Source of the DNA: Ferdinandcohnia salidurans
Lineage (GTDB): Bacteria > Bacillota > Bacilli > Bacillales > Bacillaceae_L
Length of the DNA stretch: 64,000 bases
Reading direction: 5' to 3'
Assembly (NCBI RefSeq): GCF_042680725.1
Contig: NZ_JBHUEK010000007.1
Span: 496,001-560,000, forward strand
Positions 25,620-33,744 of the stretch are shown piece after piece. Every line of letters starts with the position of its first letter. The first letter of the stretch is position 1. The position numbers and the translations under genes were made by a program. The notes under the pieces were generated by a model, which ran no database searches, was not told the origin of the DNA, and worked only from the letters and a program-made list of their open reading frames with translations.

Positions 25620-25659
25620 GGTATTTGATGGTTTCAAGATTCTAAGATTCATTATATGG

Positions 25660-25665
25660 TATAAT
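25660..25665 (+). promoter_or_regulatory. Extended -10 promoter of the 25711 gene
   Basis: TGGTATAAT provides a TG-extended perfect -10 hexamer; no clear -35 is seen. It lies about 45 bases before the ATG at 25711. Confidence 0.45.
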
Positions 25666-25710
25666 ATGGATAACAGTCTGAATATTCTATTTATAGAAAG
25701 GAGTGCTGGG

Positions 25711-26109
25711 ATGTTATTTTACTTAATGATAGCTCTATTTGCAGTAGGAATCGGCGCGGTTGGTTGCGGTATCTTTATGTTTTTTGTGAAAATGGAAAAG
25801 AAAAAGGCGTTTATTATAAGTTTAATAGGATTATTCATTATTGTTGTGACCATGAGTTCTGGTAATCTTCGCCCCTCCTATGAGAAAGAAACTTCAATAA
25901 TTATTCAGGAAGTATCAGTATCATCCGAAAAAAATGGAGATGGAAAGTACAGTTGTAATGTTAGTGATCCTTACTCCGTGTATCAGTTTTATAGCGAAGA
26001 TAAAAAAGAGGTAGAGGATTTTTGTGCTCAATTTAGTAAAGGTGAAACTTATGAAATCAAATACCAGTTTAAATCTGGTAAGTACACCATTTTAGGAGTG
26101 ATTAAGTAA
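25711..26109 (+). CDS. Hypothetical membrane protein with a C-terminal exported domain
   Basis: I do not recognise this 132-residue protein. Two membrane helices occupy about residues 2-22 and 31-51, followed by a soluble domain of about 75 residues with beta-strand character (SIIIQEVSVSSEKN, YEIKYQFKSGKYTILGVIK) and two cysteines. With a short KKK-rich loop inside, the C-terminal domain would face outside. AAAGGAG seven bases before the ATG at 25711 sets the start; the longer frame to 25666 covers the promoter. Monocistronic. Confidence 0.7.
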   Translation: MLFYLMIALFAVGIGAVGCGIFMFFVKMEKKKAFIISLIGLFIIVVTMSSGNLRPSYEKETSIIIQEVSVSSEKNGDGKYSCNVSDPYSVYQFYSEDKKEVEDFCAQFSKGETYEIKYQFKSGKYTILGVIK

Positions 26110-26132
26110 AGGCCGGGAAATTCCTGGCCTTA
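26109..26132. terminator. Bidirectional terminator after the 25711 gene
   Basis: Near-perfect stem AAGGCCGGGAA / TTCCTGGCCTT between convergent stop codons; it overlaps the end of the AlkD-like gene. Confidence 0.7.
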
Positions 26133-26792
26133 AATATATTTACTACCTTCTCTAACACTTAGCTTTGGCAATGTTGTATCATTTATAAAGTGACGGACTG
26201 AATTAGGGTTTGTCTTTGAGTACTCGCGCAAAGCCCAGCCAATTGCTTTTTGGATGAAAAATTCTTTACTATTAGCGTTGGCTTTTATGTATTTGTAGAG
26301 GATGGTTTCATTTGTTTCTTCCTTATATTTTAACTGAAAAAGAATGGATGAACGTGTAAGCCATAAGTGTTTCCCAAAAGCCCAACCTTCAATTTTTTCT
26401 TCTATTATACTAGGTGTTACTTTAGCTATATTGCCAACTAGATGTGGAGAAAGAACATCGACAGTATCCCACCAGGATTTTGTAATAATGAGATTCTCTA
26501 TAAAAGGTAAATGGCTACTATCAATCCTTTTAATAGATTTAACTAAGTAATCCTGTGCAGCATATTGGTATTCCCGTTCATCCTTCATCCACAACTGTGT
26601 GACAAGTTCAAGATTTAAATCCTGTTTTAAAATACCTGTTTCTTTATAGAAATCACGTGTTAATTGTCTTCTTAAAGGTGTTTTTATCCCAAGGAATGGA
26701 AAATGGTTTTTCATATACTTTTGCATCGGTACTGCGTTTTCGGGATTACTATGTTTTTCGAATATCGTAACGAGATGGTTTAAATCGTCCAT
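26130..26792 (-). CDS. AlkD-like DNA alkylation repair protein
   Basis: A 220-residue all-helical HEAT-like repeat protein of the AlkD glycosylase family, which removes N3- and N7-alkyl purines and binds DNA without flipping the base. Family residues are visible in ITKSWWDTVDVLSPHL near 103-118 (the W and D of the lesion-binding cleft) and in FIQKAIGWALREYSKTNP near 180-197. The N-terminal part FPFLGIKTPLRRQ is also typical. Some Bacillus genomes carry AlkC and AlkD paralogues; this fits AlkD. Convergent with the hypothetical gene before it. Confidence 0.9.
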   Translation of the reverse strand: MDDLNHLVTIFEKHSNPENAVPMQKYMKNHFPFLGIKTPLRRQLTRDFYKETGILKQDLNLELVTQLWMKDEREYQYAAQDYLVKSIKRIDSSHLPFIENLIITKSWWDTVDVLSPHLVGNIAKVTPSIIEEKIEGWAFGKHLWLTRSSILFQLKYKEETNETILYKYIKANANSKEFFIQKAIGWALREYSKTNPNSVRHFINDTTLPKLSVREGSKYI

Positions 26793-26856
26793 TGTATTGC
26801 TCCTTTAAAAGATTCGATATCCTAATTGTACTTGAAGCTCCTTTTATTACAAAATA

Positions 26857-26906
26857 AAAAAACTATCTTTTCTATGTAAGAATACGTACGAAAAGACAGT
26901 TTTTTG
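26857..26906 (-). terminator. Terminator of the 43-residue ORF
   Basis: Minus-strand arms AAAAAACTGTCTTTTC and GAAAAGATAGTTTTTT with a 17-base loop, ending in a long T-tract. Confidence 0.75.
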
Positions 26907-26918
26907 AATTCGTTACTG

Positions 26919-27050
26919 TTACTGCATTTTAATAGGAGTTACGACTGCAAATAGGTTTTCTGTTGGATTGTTGAGGTTGACTTCAATTACTTTATACCCT
27001 TCACTATCCTTGTAATCATTTGTCACTGGTGTTTTAATCTCGTTGCTCAT
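26919..27050 (-). CDS. Small hypothetical protein, 43 residues
   Basis: A complete frame starting MSNEIKTPVTNDYKDSEGYK and ending VVTPIKMQ, acidic and without a membrane helix. GAAGGGAAG lies upstream of the ATG and a strong terminator lies just after the stop, so it looks like a real monocistronic gene. Upstream on the minus strand AC-N16-CATATACTA (27117-27091) resembles a sigma-K promoter, which would make it a late mother-cell sporulation gene; that is a weak inference. Family unknown. Confidence 0.55.
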   Translation of the reverse strand: MSNEIKTPVTNDYKDSEGYKVIEVNLNNPTENLFAVVTPIKMQ

Positions 27051-27250
27051 TTTCCGTACTTCCCTTCTAACATTTTTCTCACACAATAAGTAGTATATGA
27101 TGAGGTTATGAAAATGTGCTTCCTTTTGAAAAAAATTTTTTTCACCTCACAAATTTTATTTAAAGGTTTGTCCATCTAGTAGTTCTTAATAACAGATTTC
27201 ACCTATATATTGTATTAATAGATTTCATTAAAAGAAAGGTGGTTGCTATA

Positions 27251-28303
27251 TTGATCGAAAATTCATTTTATACACAAGAATTCCATGGACCCTATGAACT
27301 ATTTAATTTAGGAGATTTCAAACTCGAGGAAGGTGGCATCATTCCAAACTGTCAACTCGCCTATGCTACATTCGGAGAACTTAACGAAGCAAAAGATAAT
27401 GCTATTGTCATTCCTACTTGGTTTTCTGGTACAAATAAAGCCTATGAACCATATATCGGCGAAGGACGAGCATTGGACCCTTCTAAATACTTTATCGTAA
27501 TCATTAACCAAATTGGAAATGGTCTTTCAAGCTCACCTCATAACAGCCCTGCTCCAATAAGTATGTCAGATTTCCCAGATGTAAGAATTGCTGATGATGT
27601 ACGAGCTCAGCATCAATTCCTTACTGAAAAATATGGTATCAATGAAATTGAGTTAGTTGTTGGCGGGTCAATGGGAGCACAACAAACATACGAATGGGCA
27701 GTTAGATATCCCGATATGGTTAAACGTGCTGCTCCGATTGCTGGTACTGCCAAGAATACGACACATGATTTCATCTTTACGGATACACTAATCGAAGCGA
27801 TTACTTCAGATCCCGGCTGGAACCATGGAAACTACAAGTCTTGTACAGAAGTGGTCGACGGATTAAACAGGCATGCTAAAATATGGGCTGTTATGGGACT
27901 TAGTACAGAATTTTACAAACAGGAAAAATGGCGTCAATTTGGTGTCAATTCTGTCGATGAATTCGTCAACGGCTTTTTACAGCCACTTTTTGCAGCGATG
28001 GATCCAAACGCCCTATTAACAATGGCGTGGAAATGGCAACGAGGTGATGTAAGTCGAATGACAAATGGAAATCTTGAAGTAGCACTTGGAAGAATCCAAG
28101 CCAAAACATTTGTTATGCCAATTGATGAAGACATGTTCTTCCCACCGCGTGATTGTGAAGCAGAACAAAAATTGATAGCTAACAGTGAACTTCGTGTAAT
28201 TAACAGCAATTGTGGTCATTTTGGCTTATTCGGTGCAGATGGTCCTGCCTATTTTGAGCAGATTGATAAACACCTTAATGAACTTTTAGCGACTCCAGTA
28301 TAA
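27251..28303 (+). CDS. MetX-like alpha/beta-hydrolase (homoserine acetyltransferase family)
   Basis: A 350-residue alpha/beta-fold enzyme of the MetX/homoserine O-acyltransferase-like group. The nucleophile elbow is GGSMGAQQTYEW near residue 140, the acid is the aspartate in MPIDEDMFFPP near 300 and the base is the histidine in NCGHFGLFG near 328. The oxyanion segment is IPTWFSGTNKAYE. A genuine MetX makes O-acetylhomoserine for methionine synthesis, but many relatives are plain hydrolases, and there is no S-box or methionine gene nearby. AAAGGTGG eight bases before TTG at 27251 sets the start. Confidence 0.85.
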   Translation: MIENSFYTQEFHGPYELFNLGDFKLEEGGIIPNCQLAYATFGELNEAKDNAIVIPTWFSGTNKAYEPYIGEGRALDPSKYFIVIINQIGNGLSSSPHNSPAPISMSDFPDVRIADDVRAQHQFLTEKYGINEIELVVGGSMGAQQTYEWAVRYPDMVKRAAPIAGTAKNTTHDFIFTDTLIEAITSDPGWNHGNYKSCTEVVDGLNRHAKIWAVMGLSTEFYKQEKWRQFGVNSVDEFVNGFLQPLFAAMDPNALLTMAWKWQRGDVSRMTNGNLEVALGRIQAKTFVMPIDEDMFFPPRDCEAEQKLIANSELRVINSNCGHFGLFGADGPAYFEQIDKHLNELLATPV

Positions 28304-28331
28304 CAGAATTTAATTATAGTAAGAGAATCCC

Positions 28332-28359
28332 GCCATCTACCTGCTAGATGGCTTTTTTT
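28332..28359 (+). terminator. Terminator after the MetX-like gene
   Basis: Stem GCCATCTA / TAGATGGC with loop CCTGC, then TTTTTTT. Confidence 0.9.
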
Positions 28360-28433
28360 GTTGAGTGCAATGTGTAAAGTAAGCTTAAAAGAGCCATATT
28401 AGTATCATAATAAATGGGAAAGGATGGTATTTC

Positions 28434-28577
28434 ATGAAGAAGGATGAACATCTGAAGAATCAGGTACTTTATATCACGAACCCCGCTTATGATGCTTTGC
28501 ATTCGGAAAATCTGCTTGAGGATCATGATGATGAAATTGATCGTGAACAGTTGTCCCTATTGAATAGAGAATTATAA
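28434..28577 (+). CDS. Small acidic hypothetical protein, 47 residues
   Basis: A complete frame beginning MKKDEHLKNQVLYITNPAYD and ending LSLLNREL, rich in D and E. AAAGGATGG precedes the ATG at a good distance and a strong terminator follows the stop. Upstream TGTGTA-N18-CATATTA (about 28371-28401) could be a forespore sigma-F/G promoter, but the match is partial. No family is recognised. It does not overlap any other gene. Confidence 0.55.
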   Translation: MKKDEHLKNQVLYITNPAYDALHSENLLEDHDDEIDREQLSLLNREL

Positions 28578-28582
28578 AATAA

Positions 28583-28617
28583 AAAAGGAGGACAATTTAG
28601 ACATTGTTCTCCTTTTG
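28583..28617. terminator. Bidirectional terminator
   Basis: Stem AAAAGGAGGACAAT / ATTGTTCTCCTTTT with loop TTAGAC, between the 47-residue ORF and the convergent beta-barrel gene. Confidence 0.85.
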
Positions 28618-28621
28618 TCAT

Positions 28622-29068
28622 TTAATCAATAGGTGTAATTTCTACATTTAGCACACCGACACTAGGCGCTGCACCCAGTGCTTCAAACGCTTTACGGTGA
28701 AGATTGATTCGATTCGCTGGGAACTTCTTCACTTCATCAACAACTGTTACGATGATATCTTGATTCGGGACAAACGAAACATTTCGGATTCGTAAACGTT
28801 GGCCACATTTAAAGGGGCTATTTTCTCCTACGGCAACAGTCATGTTGTTATCATAGGACCAACCAATTTCACATTTTGTTGGCGTACCTCCCCATGTCCA
28901 AGTGGCCTTACCTAAGATAGTTTCAGGATTTCGATTCCAATCCCACCCATAGTAAGGTGCTGGATACTGTGGTACGTATTGTTGGAAATAATACTCATCA
29001 TACATATTCCGTGGTTCTAAGTATCCATGACAATAAGGGCAGTAATAACCAGACGTATGTCTTATCAT
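28622..29068 (-). CDS. Double-psi beta-barrel (RlpA/expansin-like) protein with a CxxC N-terminus
   Basis: A 148-residue protein. The first 40 residues carry CPYCHG followed by a tyrosine/proline-rich stretch (YDEYYFQQYVPQYPAPYYG). The remaining 105 residues look like a DPBB domain: GKATWTWGG opening, CEIGW, a MTVAVGEN strand, FKCGQRLRIRNV, then IIVTVVDEV and INLHRKAFEALG, the order seen in RlpA, barwin and expansin domains. There is no signal peptide, so it may be in the spore or exported some other way. Function unknown. AAAGGAG precedes the ATG. Confidence 0.7.
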   Translation of the reverse strand: MIRHTSGYYCPYCHGYLEPRNMYDEYYFQQYVPQYPAPYYGWDWNRNPETILGKATWTWGGTPTKCEIGWSYDNNMTVAVGENSPFKCGQRLRIRNVSFVPNQDIIVTVVDEVKKFPANRINLHRKAFEALGAAPSVGVLNVEITPID

Positions 29069-29200
29069 CTCACTTCTACTCCTTTGAAACCATTATTTTA
29101 CTAATTACTTCGTCTACTTAAATGTATGTTAAACGACTAGTATTGGTTCCTATTAGAGTAATACTTAGGTTTTATCGTTCGAAGTGGTTAAGACACCTTT

Positions 29201-29656
29201 TTAATTTCCGTCTTCTTGGTTTTGTAAGCGAAACAAATCAAGTAAATCATTCTTATTCGTAACAAGGTCATCTAATGTATATCCATATAGCACATTTATG
29301 AAAGCCTGTAATGCTTCGTGTAGGGCTCGTTTTAGTTTACAAGATGGTGAAATGGCGCAATAGCCTCCACCCTCTTTAAAGCATTCAACGATGTTAAAGT
29401 CGTCTTCTGTATTCGATACGACTTCCCCGATATTAATCTCCTTTGGATGCTTAGCAAGCTTAAAGCCTCCATTACGCCCTCTAATTGTTTTGATATATTC
29501 CAGTTTTCCTAGATGATGAATGATCTTCATTAAATGATTTTTTGATATATTATAAGCTTCCGCAATTTCCTGTATTGTGGTTAATTCTTCGTCTTTTTTC
29601 ATTGCCAGATACATTAAAACACGAAGTGAATAATCCGTATAATTTGTTAACTTCAT
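29201..29656 (-). CDS. nsrR: Nitric-oxide-sensing Rrf2-type repressor NsrR
   Basis: A 151-residue Rrf2-family winged-helix regulator. The N-terminal MKLTNYTDYSLRVLMYLA is typical of NsrR. Three cysteines in ECFKEGGGYCAISPSCKLKRAL keep the C-x7-C-x5-C spacing of the [4Fe-4S] ligands. NO destroys the cluster and releases repression of genes such as hmp, which here is the divergent neighbour. The DNA-contacting loop GRNGGFKLAKHP is present. This pairing confirms the call. Confidence 0.95.
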   Translation of the reverse strand: MKLTNYTDYSLRVLMYLAMKKDEELTTIQEIAEAYNISKNHLMKIIHHLGKLEYIKTIRGRNGGFKLAKHPKEINIGEVVSNTEDDFNIVECFKEGGGYCAISPSCKLKRALHEALQAFINVLYGYTLDDLVTNKNDLLDLFRLQNQEDGN

Positions 29657-29738
29657 TATAAAAAACCCCTTATATTGGTGAGTTCATTATAAGTATAGCA
29701 TGAAAGTCCTATTTCTACTGTAAATGTGACAACTTTTC

Positions 29739-29765
29739 AAAAGATGTATTATAAGGGTATCTTTT
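29739..29765. promoter_or_regulatory. Candidate NsrR operator in front of hmp
   Basis: Imperfect palindrome with outer arms AAAAGAT / ATCTTTT and an AT-rich core in the nsrR-hmp intergenic region. The AAGATGTATT half resembles known NsrR half sites. Eight of thirteen symmetric positions pair. Confidence 0.45.
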
Positions 29766-29830
29766 ATTATCACTGTCATTATATTATAAACATGTATTTA
29801 AAATATTGGTTTAGGAAAGGACGTTATATC

Positions 29831-31051
29831 ATGCTTAGCCAAAAAACAATTGAAATCGTGAAAAGCACAGTTCCAGTACTAGAAAAATATGGAAAAGATA
29901 TTACTACTCATTTTTACAAGCGTATGTTCACTAATAACCCTGAATTATTAAATATTTTCAACCATGCAAATCAAAGACAAGGCCGTCAACAAACTGCATT
30001 AGCAAACGCAGTTTACGCAGCAGCTGCAAATATTGATAATCTAGCGGCGATTATTCCAGTTGTAAAACAAATTGGTCAAAAACACCGTGCATTAGGAATT
30101 CAACCAGAGCATTACCCAATCGTTGGTGAAAATCTTCTTGGCGCAATTAAAGAAGTATTAGGCGATGCGGCAACGGATGAAATCATCAATGCTTGGGCTG
30201 AAGCTTATGGTGTAATTGCGGACGCATTCATCGGTGTAGAAAAAGAAATGTATAATGAAGCGAAGGAACAACCTGGTGGCTGGGAAGGTTTCAGAAACTT
30301 TGTTGTTGATCGTAAGGTAAAAGAAAGTGAAGTGATTACCTCTTTCTACTTAAAGCCTGAAGATGGAAAAGAAATTGCCTTTTATCAAGCTGGTCAATAC
30401 TTAACTGTTAAAGTTCAGCCTGAAGGTGATGAATATACTCATATTCGCCATTATAGTCTGTCAGATGCACCTGGAAAAGATTATTACCGTATCTCTGTAA
30501 AACGTGAAGAACATGGTGTTGTTTCAAATTTCTTACATCAAGAAATGAATGAGGGCGATGTGATTACTGTAAGTGCACCAGCTGGTGACTTTGTCCTTGA
30601 ATCAAAAGAAACTCCGGCTATTCTAATTAGTGGTGGTGTTGGATTAACGCCAATGGTCAGCATGTTAAATACGATTGTAGAACAACAACCTGAACGTGAA
30701 GTTATGTTCATCCATGGTGCTCTTAACAGTGAAGTTCATGCATTAAAGGATGAGGTTGCAAGCCTTGCGGCAAAACATGATCATGTAAAGAACTTTGTTG
30801 CTTACTCTGCTCCTACTGAACAAGATCGTCAGGATATGAATTTCGATAAGGAAGGCTTCATTGACCTTGAGTGGTTAAAAGCAACTGTAGATACAAAGAA
30901 AGCAGACTTCTATTTCTGCGGTCCTGTTCCATTCATGAAAATGATGTATCGTTCACTCAAAGAATGGGGAGTTGCATCTGAAAACATTCACTTCGAATTC
31001 TTTGGACCAGCAAGTGAATTAGAAGAACCAACTGAAGCAGTAACTGCGTAA
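29831..31051 (+). CDS. hmp: Flavohemoglobin, nitric oxide dioxygenase
   Basis: A 406-residue flavohemoprotein that oxidises NO to nitrate with O2 and NAD(P)H. Residues 1-140 form the globin domain, with the proximal histidine in VKQIGQKHRALGI near residue 85. Residues 150-260 form the FAD domain with RHYSLSDAPG. The NAD domain has GGVGLTPMVSML and ends FEFFGPASEL. AAAGGACG precedes the ATG at 29831; the open frame further upstream covers the promoter and operator and should be ignored. Divergent from nsrR, which probably controls it. Confidence 0.97.
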   Translation: MLSQKTIEIVKSTVPVLEKYGKDITTHFYKRMFTNNPELLNIFNHANQRQGRQQTALANAVYAAAANIDNLAAIIPVVKQIGQKHRALGIQPEHYPIVGENLLGAIKEVLGDAATDEIINAWAEAYGVIADAFIGVEKEMYNEAKEQPGGWEGFRNFVVDRKVKESEVITSFYLKPEDGKEIAFYQAGQYLTVKVQPEGDEYTHIRHYSLSDAPGKDYYRISVKREEHGVVSNFLHQEMNEGDVITVSAPAGDFVLESKETPAILISGGVGLTPMVSMLNTIVEQQPEREVMFIHGALNSEVHALKDEVASLAAKHDHVKNFVAYSAPTEQDRQDMNFDKEGFIDLEWLKATVDTKKADFYFCGPVPFMKMMYRSLKEWGVASENIHFEFFGPASELEEPTEAVTA

Positions 31052-31083
31052 GAAAAAATTAGGATCAAGAAGTACACCATATA

Positions 31084-31123
31084 AAAGGCCATCTAGTATA
31101 GTAATCTAGATGGCCTTTTTTTT
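31084..31123. terminator. Bidirectional terminator between hmp and the NCS2 permease
   Basis: Stem AAAAGGCCATCTA / TAGATGGCCTTTT with an 11-base loop and T8 on the plus side. Confidence 0.9.
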
Positions 31124-32456
31124 AGGTCAATGATTCTGTTTTAGACACTTTCTTCTCTTCTGGAATGATCAAATTGAGTATTAATACTGCAATTGCTCCA
31201 ACAGCTGTACCAGAAGATAGAATGTAGTTTGCAAAATCAGGTACACTGTAAAGAATATCTTTTGGTAGCACAATTGTACCAACCGTTAAAAGAATTGGAA
31301 CGCCAATTACAATCATATTGCGGTCATCAATTGTAACGTGTTGAATAACTTTAAGACCGTTCATGACAATTGCCACACAGACAACTCCAAAGATACCTTG
31401 GATTACTGGTTGAGGAATACAAGTAATGATTGCAGAAAGCTTTGGAATTAAGCCTAAAACAATTAAAATAATCCCTGCTGCAATAATTGCCATACGACTT
31501 GCAACACCAGTAATTGCAAGAATACCAGCATTCGAAGAATAACCCGTCACTGGTGTTCCACCAACTAAAGAACCTACAAAACAGCCAATCCCCTCGCCTA
31601 CAGATCCACGATTCAATCGTTGGTCATCTAACTCTTCACCCGTAACGGTTGAAACAACAAACCATGTACCTGTCGTCTCAATTAGAATAATCATATAAAT
31701 AAATACCATGGTTAAAATGGCTTGAAGATCAAAAACTGGTTGTCCAAATGGAAAGAAGCTTGGTAATGAGATCCACTTTGCTTCTTTAACAACTGAAAAA
31801 TCAACATTACCAAAGAATGATGCTGTGATTGTTCCAATTACAATGGCTAAAATAACAGAAACTAAACGGAAAAATGTACCATATCCGGTCTTTTTACGAC
31901 CGAGTAACATAAAAACCAATAAAACCCCTGCCGAAACAGCAGCAACAATAACATTATGTCCGATATTTCCTGGTGAAGTGTATATGCTGTTGAACGCACT
32001 TGGCATTAATGAGATCCCAACAATGACAATTACGGTCCCACCGACTAATGGAGGGATAATTTTTCTAACAGTTTTTGCAAACACTTTTAAAGGATAGCCT
32101 AAAATCGCAATTAAAATAGCACCTGGAATTAAGCTTCCAAATACTGCTCCCAACCCAAGCTTACCACCTATTGCAGCAAGGGCACCTATTGGTACATAAG
32201 AAGGACCTTGGACAACAGGTAATTTTAAACCACCGATTGTTTGAATGAGCGTAGCAATACCAGCTGCAAGAAAACACATCTGAATAAAGTAAGTTGTATC
32301 CATTGTGTTCAATGCGAGTAAGCCAGCAATAATAATTGGTGCAATATAGAGATCCATTGCAAGTACGTGTTGAAAACCTAATAGTAGAGATTTACTTACA
32401 CTAATCTTGTCATTAACTCCAATGGTTAAGTTTGGATTTTGCTTCGTCTGTTCCAC
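31122..32456 (-). CDS. NCS2-family nucleobase permease (purine/xanthine/urate type)
   Basis: A 444-residue transporter with about 14 helices of the nucleobase:cation symporter-2 family. Marks are LLLGFQHVLAMDLYIAPIIIAG near residue 25-45, the QGPSYVPIGALAAIGG segment near 85, and the NCS2 core GCFVGSLVGGTPVTGYSSNAGI followed by TGVASRM near 285-315. The presence of a PurR-box pair upstream and the divergent Rieske oxygenase point to a purine substrate. Start is GTG, after GGAGGAAG. Its range (xanthine, urate, hypoxanthine or uracil) cannot be fixed here. Confidence 0.9.
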   Translation of the reverse strand: MEQTKQNPNLTIGVNDKISVSKSLLLGFQHVLAMDLYIAPIIIAGLLALNTMDTTYFIQMCFLAAGIATLIQTIGGLKLPVVQGPSYVPIGALAAIGGKLGLGAVFGSLIPGAILIAILGYPLKVFAKTVRKIIPPLVGGTVIVIVGISLMPSAFNSIYTSPGNIGHNVIVAAVSAGVLLVFMLLGRKKTGYGTFFRLVSVILAIVIGTITASFFGNVDFSVVKEAKWISLPSFFPFGQPVFDLQAILTMVFIYMIILIETTGTWFVVSTVTGEELDDQRLNRGSVGEGIGCFVGSLVGGTPVTGYSSNAGILAITGVASRMAIIAAGIILIVLGLIPKLSAIITCIPQPVIQGIFGVVCVAIVMNGLKVIQHVTIDDRNMIVIGVPILLTVGTIVLPKDILYSVPDFANYILSSGTAVGAIAVLILNLIIPEEKKVSKTESLT

Positions 32457-32597
32457 TTTTCTTCCTCCAATATTGAAATAAGTATAAGAGCATAACTCTA
32501 GTTAATATTGTTAAACCATGAAATAAATCATTAACACTATTAACATGTTGCATAACATATTTGAATTATAAAGAAGGTTTCTAAAAATGTAAATATA

Positions 32598-32641
32598 AAA
32601 TACGAATATTTTTCATAAACGTTTTGTTAATGTTCGGTTTT
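32598..32641. promoter_or_regulatory. PurR-box pair (divergent permease/oxygenase promoter)
   Basis: On the minus strand AAAACCGAACATT (32641-32629) matches the Bacillus PurBox AWWWCCGAACWWT at every position. Eighteen bases away the inverted partner AATATTCGTATTT (32610-32598) matches 11 of 13 positions of the opposite orientation. Paired, inverted boxes 16-17 bases apart are the usual PurR arrangement; 18 is close. It lies just upstream of the -35 of the oxygenase gene. Confidence 0.75.
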
Positions 32642-32643
32642 TG

Positions 32644-32672
32644 TTGACTTCATAACCACTCCTATATAAAAT
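32644..32672 (+). promoter_or_regulatory. Sigma-A promoter of the Rieske oxygenase gene
   Basis: TTGACT (32644-32649), 17-base spacer, TAAAAT (32667-32672), with the PurR-box directly upstream. The start would be about 30 bases before the ATG. Confidence 0.75.
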
Positions 32673-32708
32673 GTAATGAGGGAATACAAGAAATAAGGAG
32701 GATTGGTC

Positions 32709-33686
32709 ATGCTAGTTGAGGACCAAGTATTAAGAAATCAGTGGGTTGTTGCAGCAAGAGCAGAAAATATTAAAGAAGAACCACAACAAGTGATTGTATT
32801 AGGTGAAAGAATCGTATTATTTAGAACTGAAGAAGGAATCCATGCGTTTAAAGACCTTTGTATCCACCGCGGTGCTGCTCTTTCACTAGGATGTGTAAAA
32901 GACGGACAGCTTGTTTGTCCATACCATGGCTGGGAATATAACTCTGAAGGAGATTGTACAAAGATTCCACAGTTACCTGAAGGAAGAAAGATTCCATTAA
33001 AAGCAAAGGCGATTAAGTATTCATGCAGAGAAGAATATGGATATGTTTGGGTGAATTTAAATAATAATAATCCTAAAATGTTTGCGTATCGTCCATTCCT
33101 TGATGATAGTTATCATAATGTCATTTGGGGACAAACAGAAATAAATGCGAAGCCACCAAGGGTTGTAGAAAACTTTCTTGATGTTGGTCACCTTGCATTC
33201 GTTCACGAGGGCTTTCTAGGTGTTCAAGAAAAACCTATTATCGGTGATTATAATGTCCACGAAGCTGAAGATCGCATCTATTCTGACGAGATTGCCATCT
33301 TCCAACCAGATCCAGACGGAACGGGGGTTGCTAAAGATGTGTATTATACGTACGAAATATTCAATCCTCTTGTTGTCCAATTTACAAAACGAGACCCTGA
33401 AAGCGATAATAAAATGACAATTGTCCTGATGATTCAACCTGTTACGGAAGAAAAATCAATTGCACATGGAATCATATCATTTAACTATGATACTGGATCA
33501 ACTGATGAAGAAACCGTTAAATTCCAAGATATGATTTTTGCACAGGACAAGCCGATTGTTGAAAATCAAAAGCCTGAAGATCTTCCTTTGGATTTACAAG
33601 TAGAGCTTTCTTTAAAGTCAGACCGTATGAGCATTGCGTATCGTCAATATTTGAAAAAAATAGGTGTTACATTAGGAACAGCTTAA
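32709..33686 (+). CDS. Rieske [2Fe-2S] ring-hydroxylating oxygenase, alpha-subunit type
   Basis: A 325-residue Rieske non-heme iron oxygenase. The Rieske ligands are CIHRGAALS near residue 47 and CPYHGWEYN near 68. The mononuclear iron ligands are suggested by ENFLDVGHLAFVHEGFLG near 155-172. It resembles the HpxD-type oxygenases of purine breakdown and other vanillate-demethylase-like enzymes. AAGGAGG seven bases before the ATG at 32709 sets the start. No reductase or ferredoxin gene is adjacent, so electron donors must come from elsewhere. PurR control with the divergent permease suggests a purine substrate; this is inference. Confidence 0.85.
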   Translation: MLVEDQVLRNQWVVAARAENIKEEPQQVIVLGERIVLFRTEEGIHAFKDLCIHRGAALSLGCVKDGQLVCPYHGWEYNSEGDCTKIPQLPEGRKIPLKAKAIKYSCREEYGYVWVNLNNNNPKMFAYRPFLDDSYHNVIWGQTEINAKPPRVVENFLDVGHLAFVHEGFLGVQEKPIIGDYNVHEAEDRIYSDEIAIFQPDPDGTGVAKDVYYTYEIFNPLVVQFTKRDPESDNKMTIVLMIQPVTEEKSIAHGIISFNYDTGSTDEETVKFQDMIFAQDKPIVENQKPEDLPLDLQVELSLKSDRMSIAYRQYLKKIGVTLGTA

Positions 33687-33699
33687 ATAAAATAAAAAA

Positions 33700-33744
33700 G
33701 TGCCAATCGTCTACTATATGAAAGAATCGATTGGCCCTTTTTTT
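33700..33744. terminator. Terminator after the Rieske oxygenase gene
   Basis: Arms GCCAATCG / CGATTGGC with an 18-base loop, flanked by A-rich and T7 tracts, so usable in both directions. Confidence 0.85.

Noticed and set aside
25666..25710. ATG at 25666 as start of the two-helix hypothetical protein
   Set aside because: It overlaps the extended -10 promoter; the ATG at 25711 has AAAGGAG at the right distance.
27051..27250. S-box (SAM) riboswitch before the MetX-like gene
   Set aside because: Looked for because MetX makes a methionine precursor, but none of the conserved S-box segments is present.
32555..32580. Palindrome ATGTT-GCAT-AACAT as a second operator of the permease
   Set aside because: Short and in very AT-rich sequence; could arise by chance, no known regulator fits.
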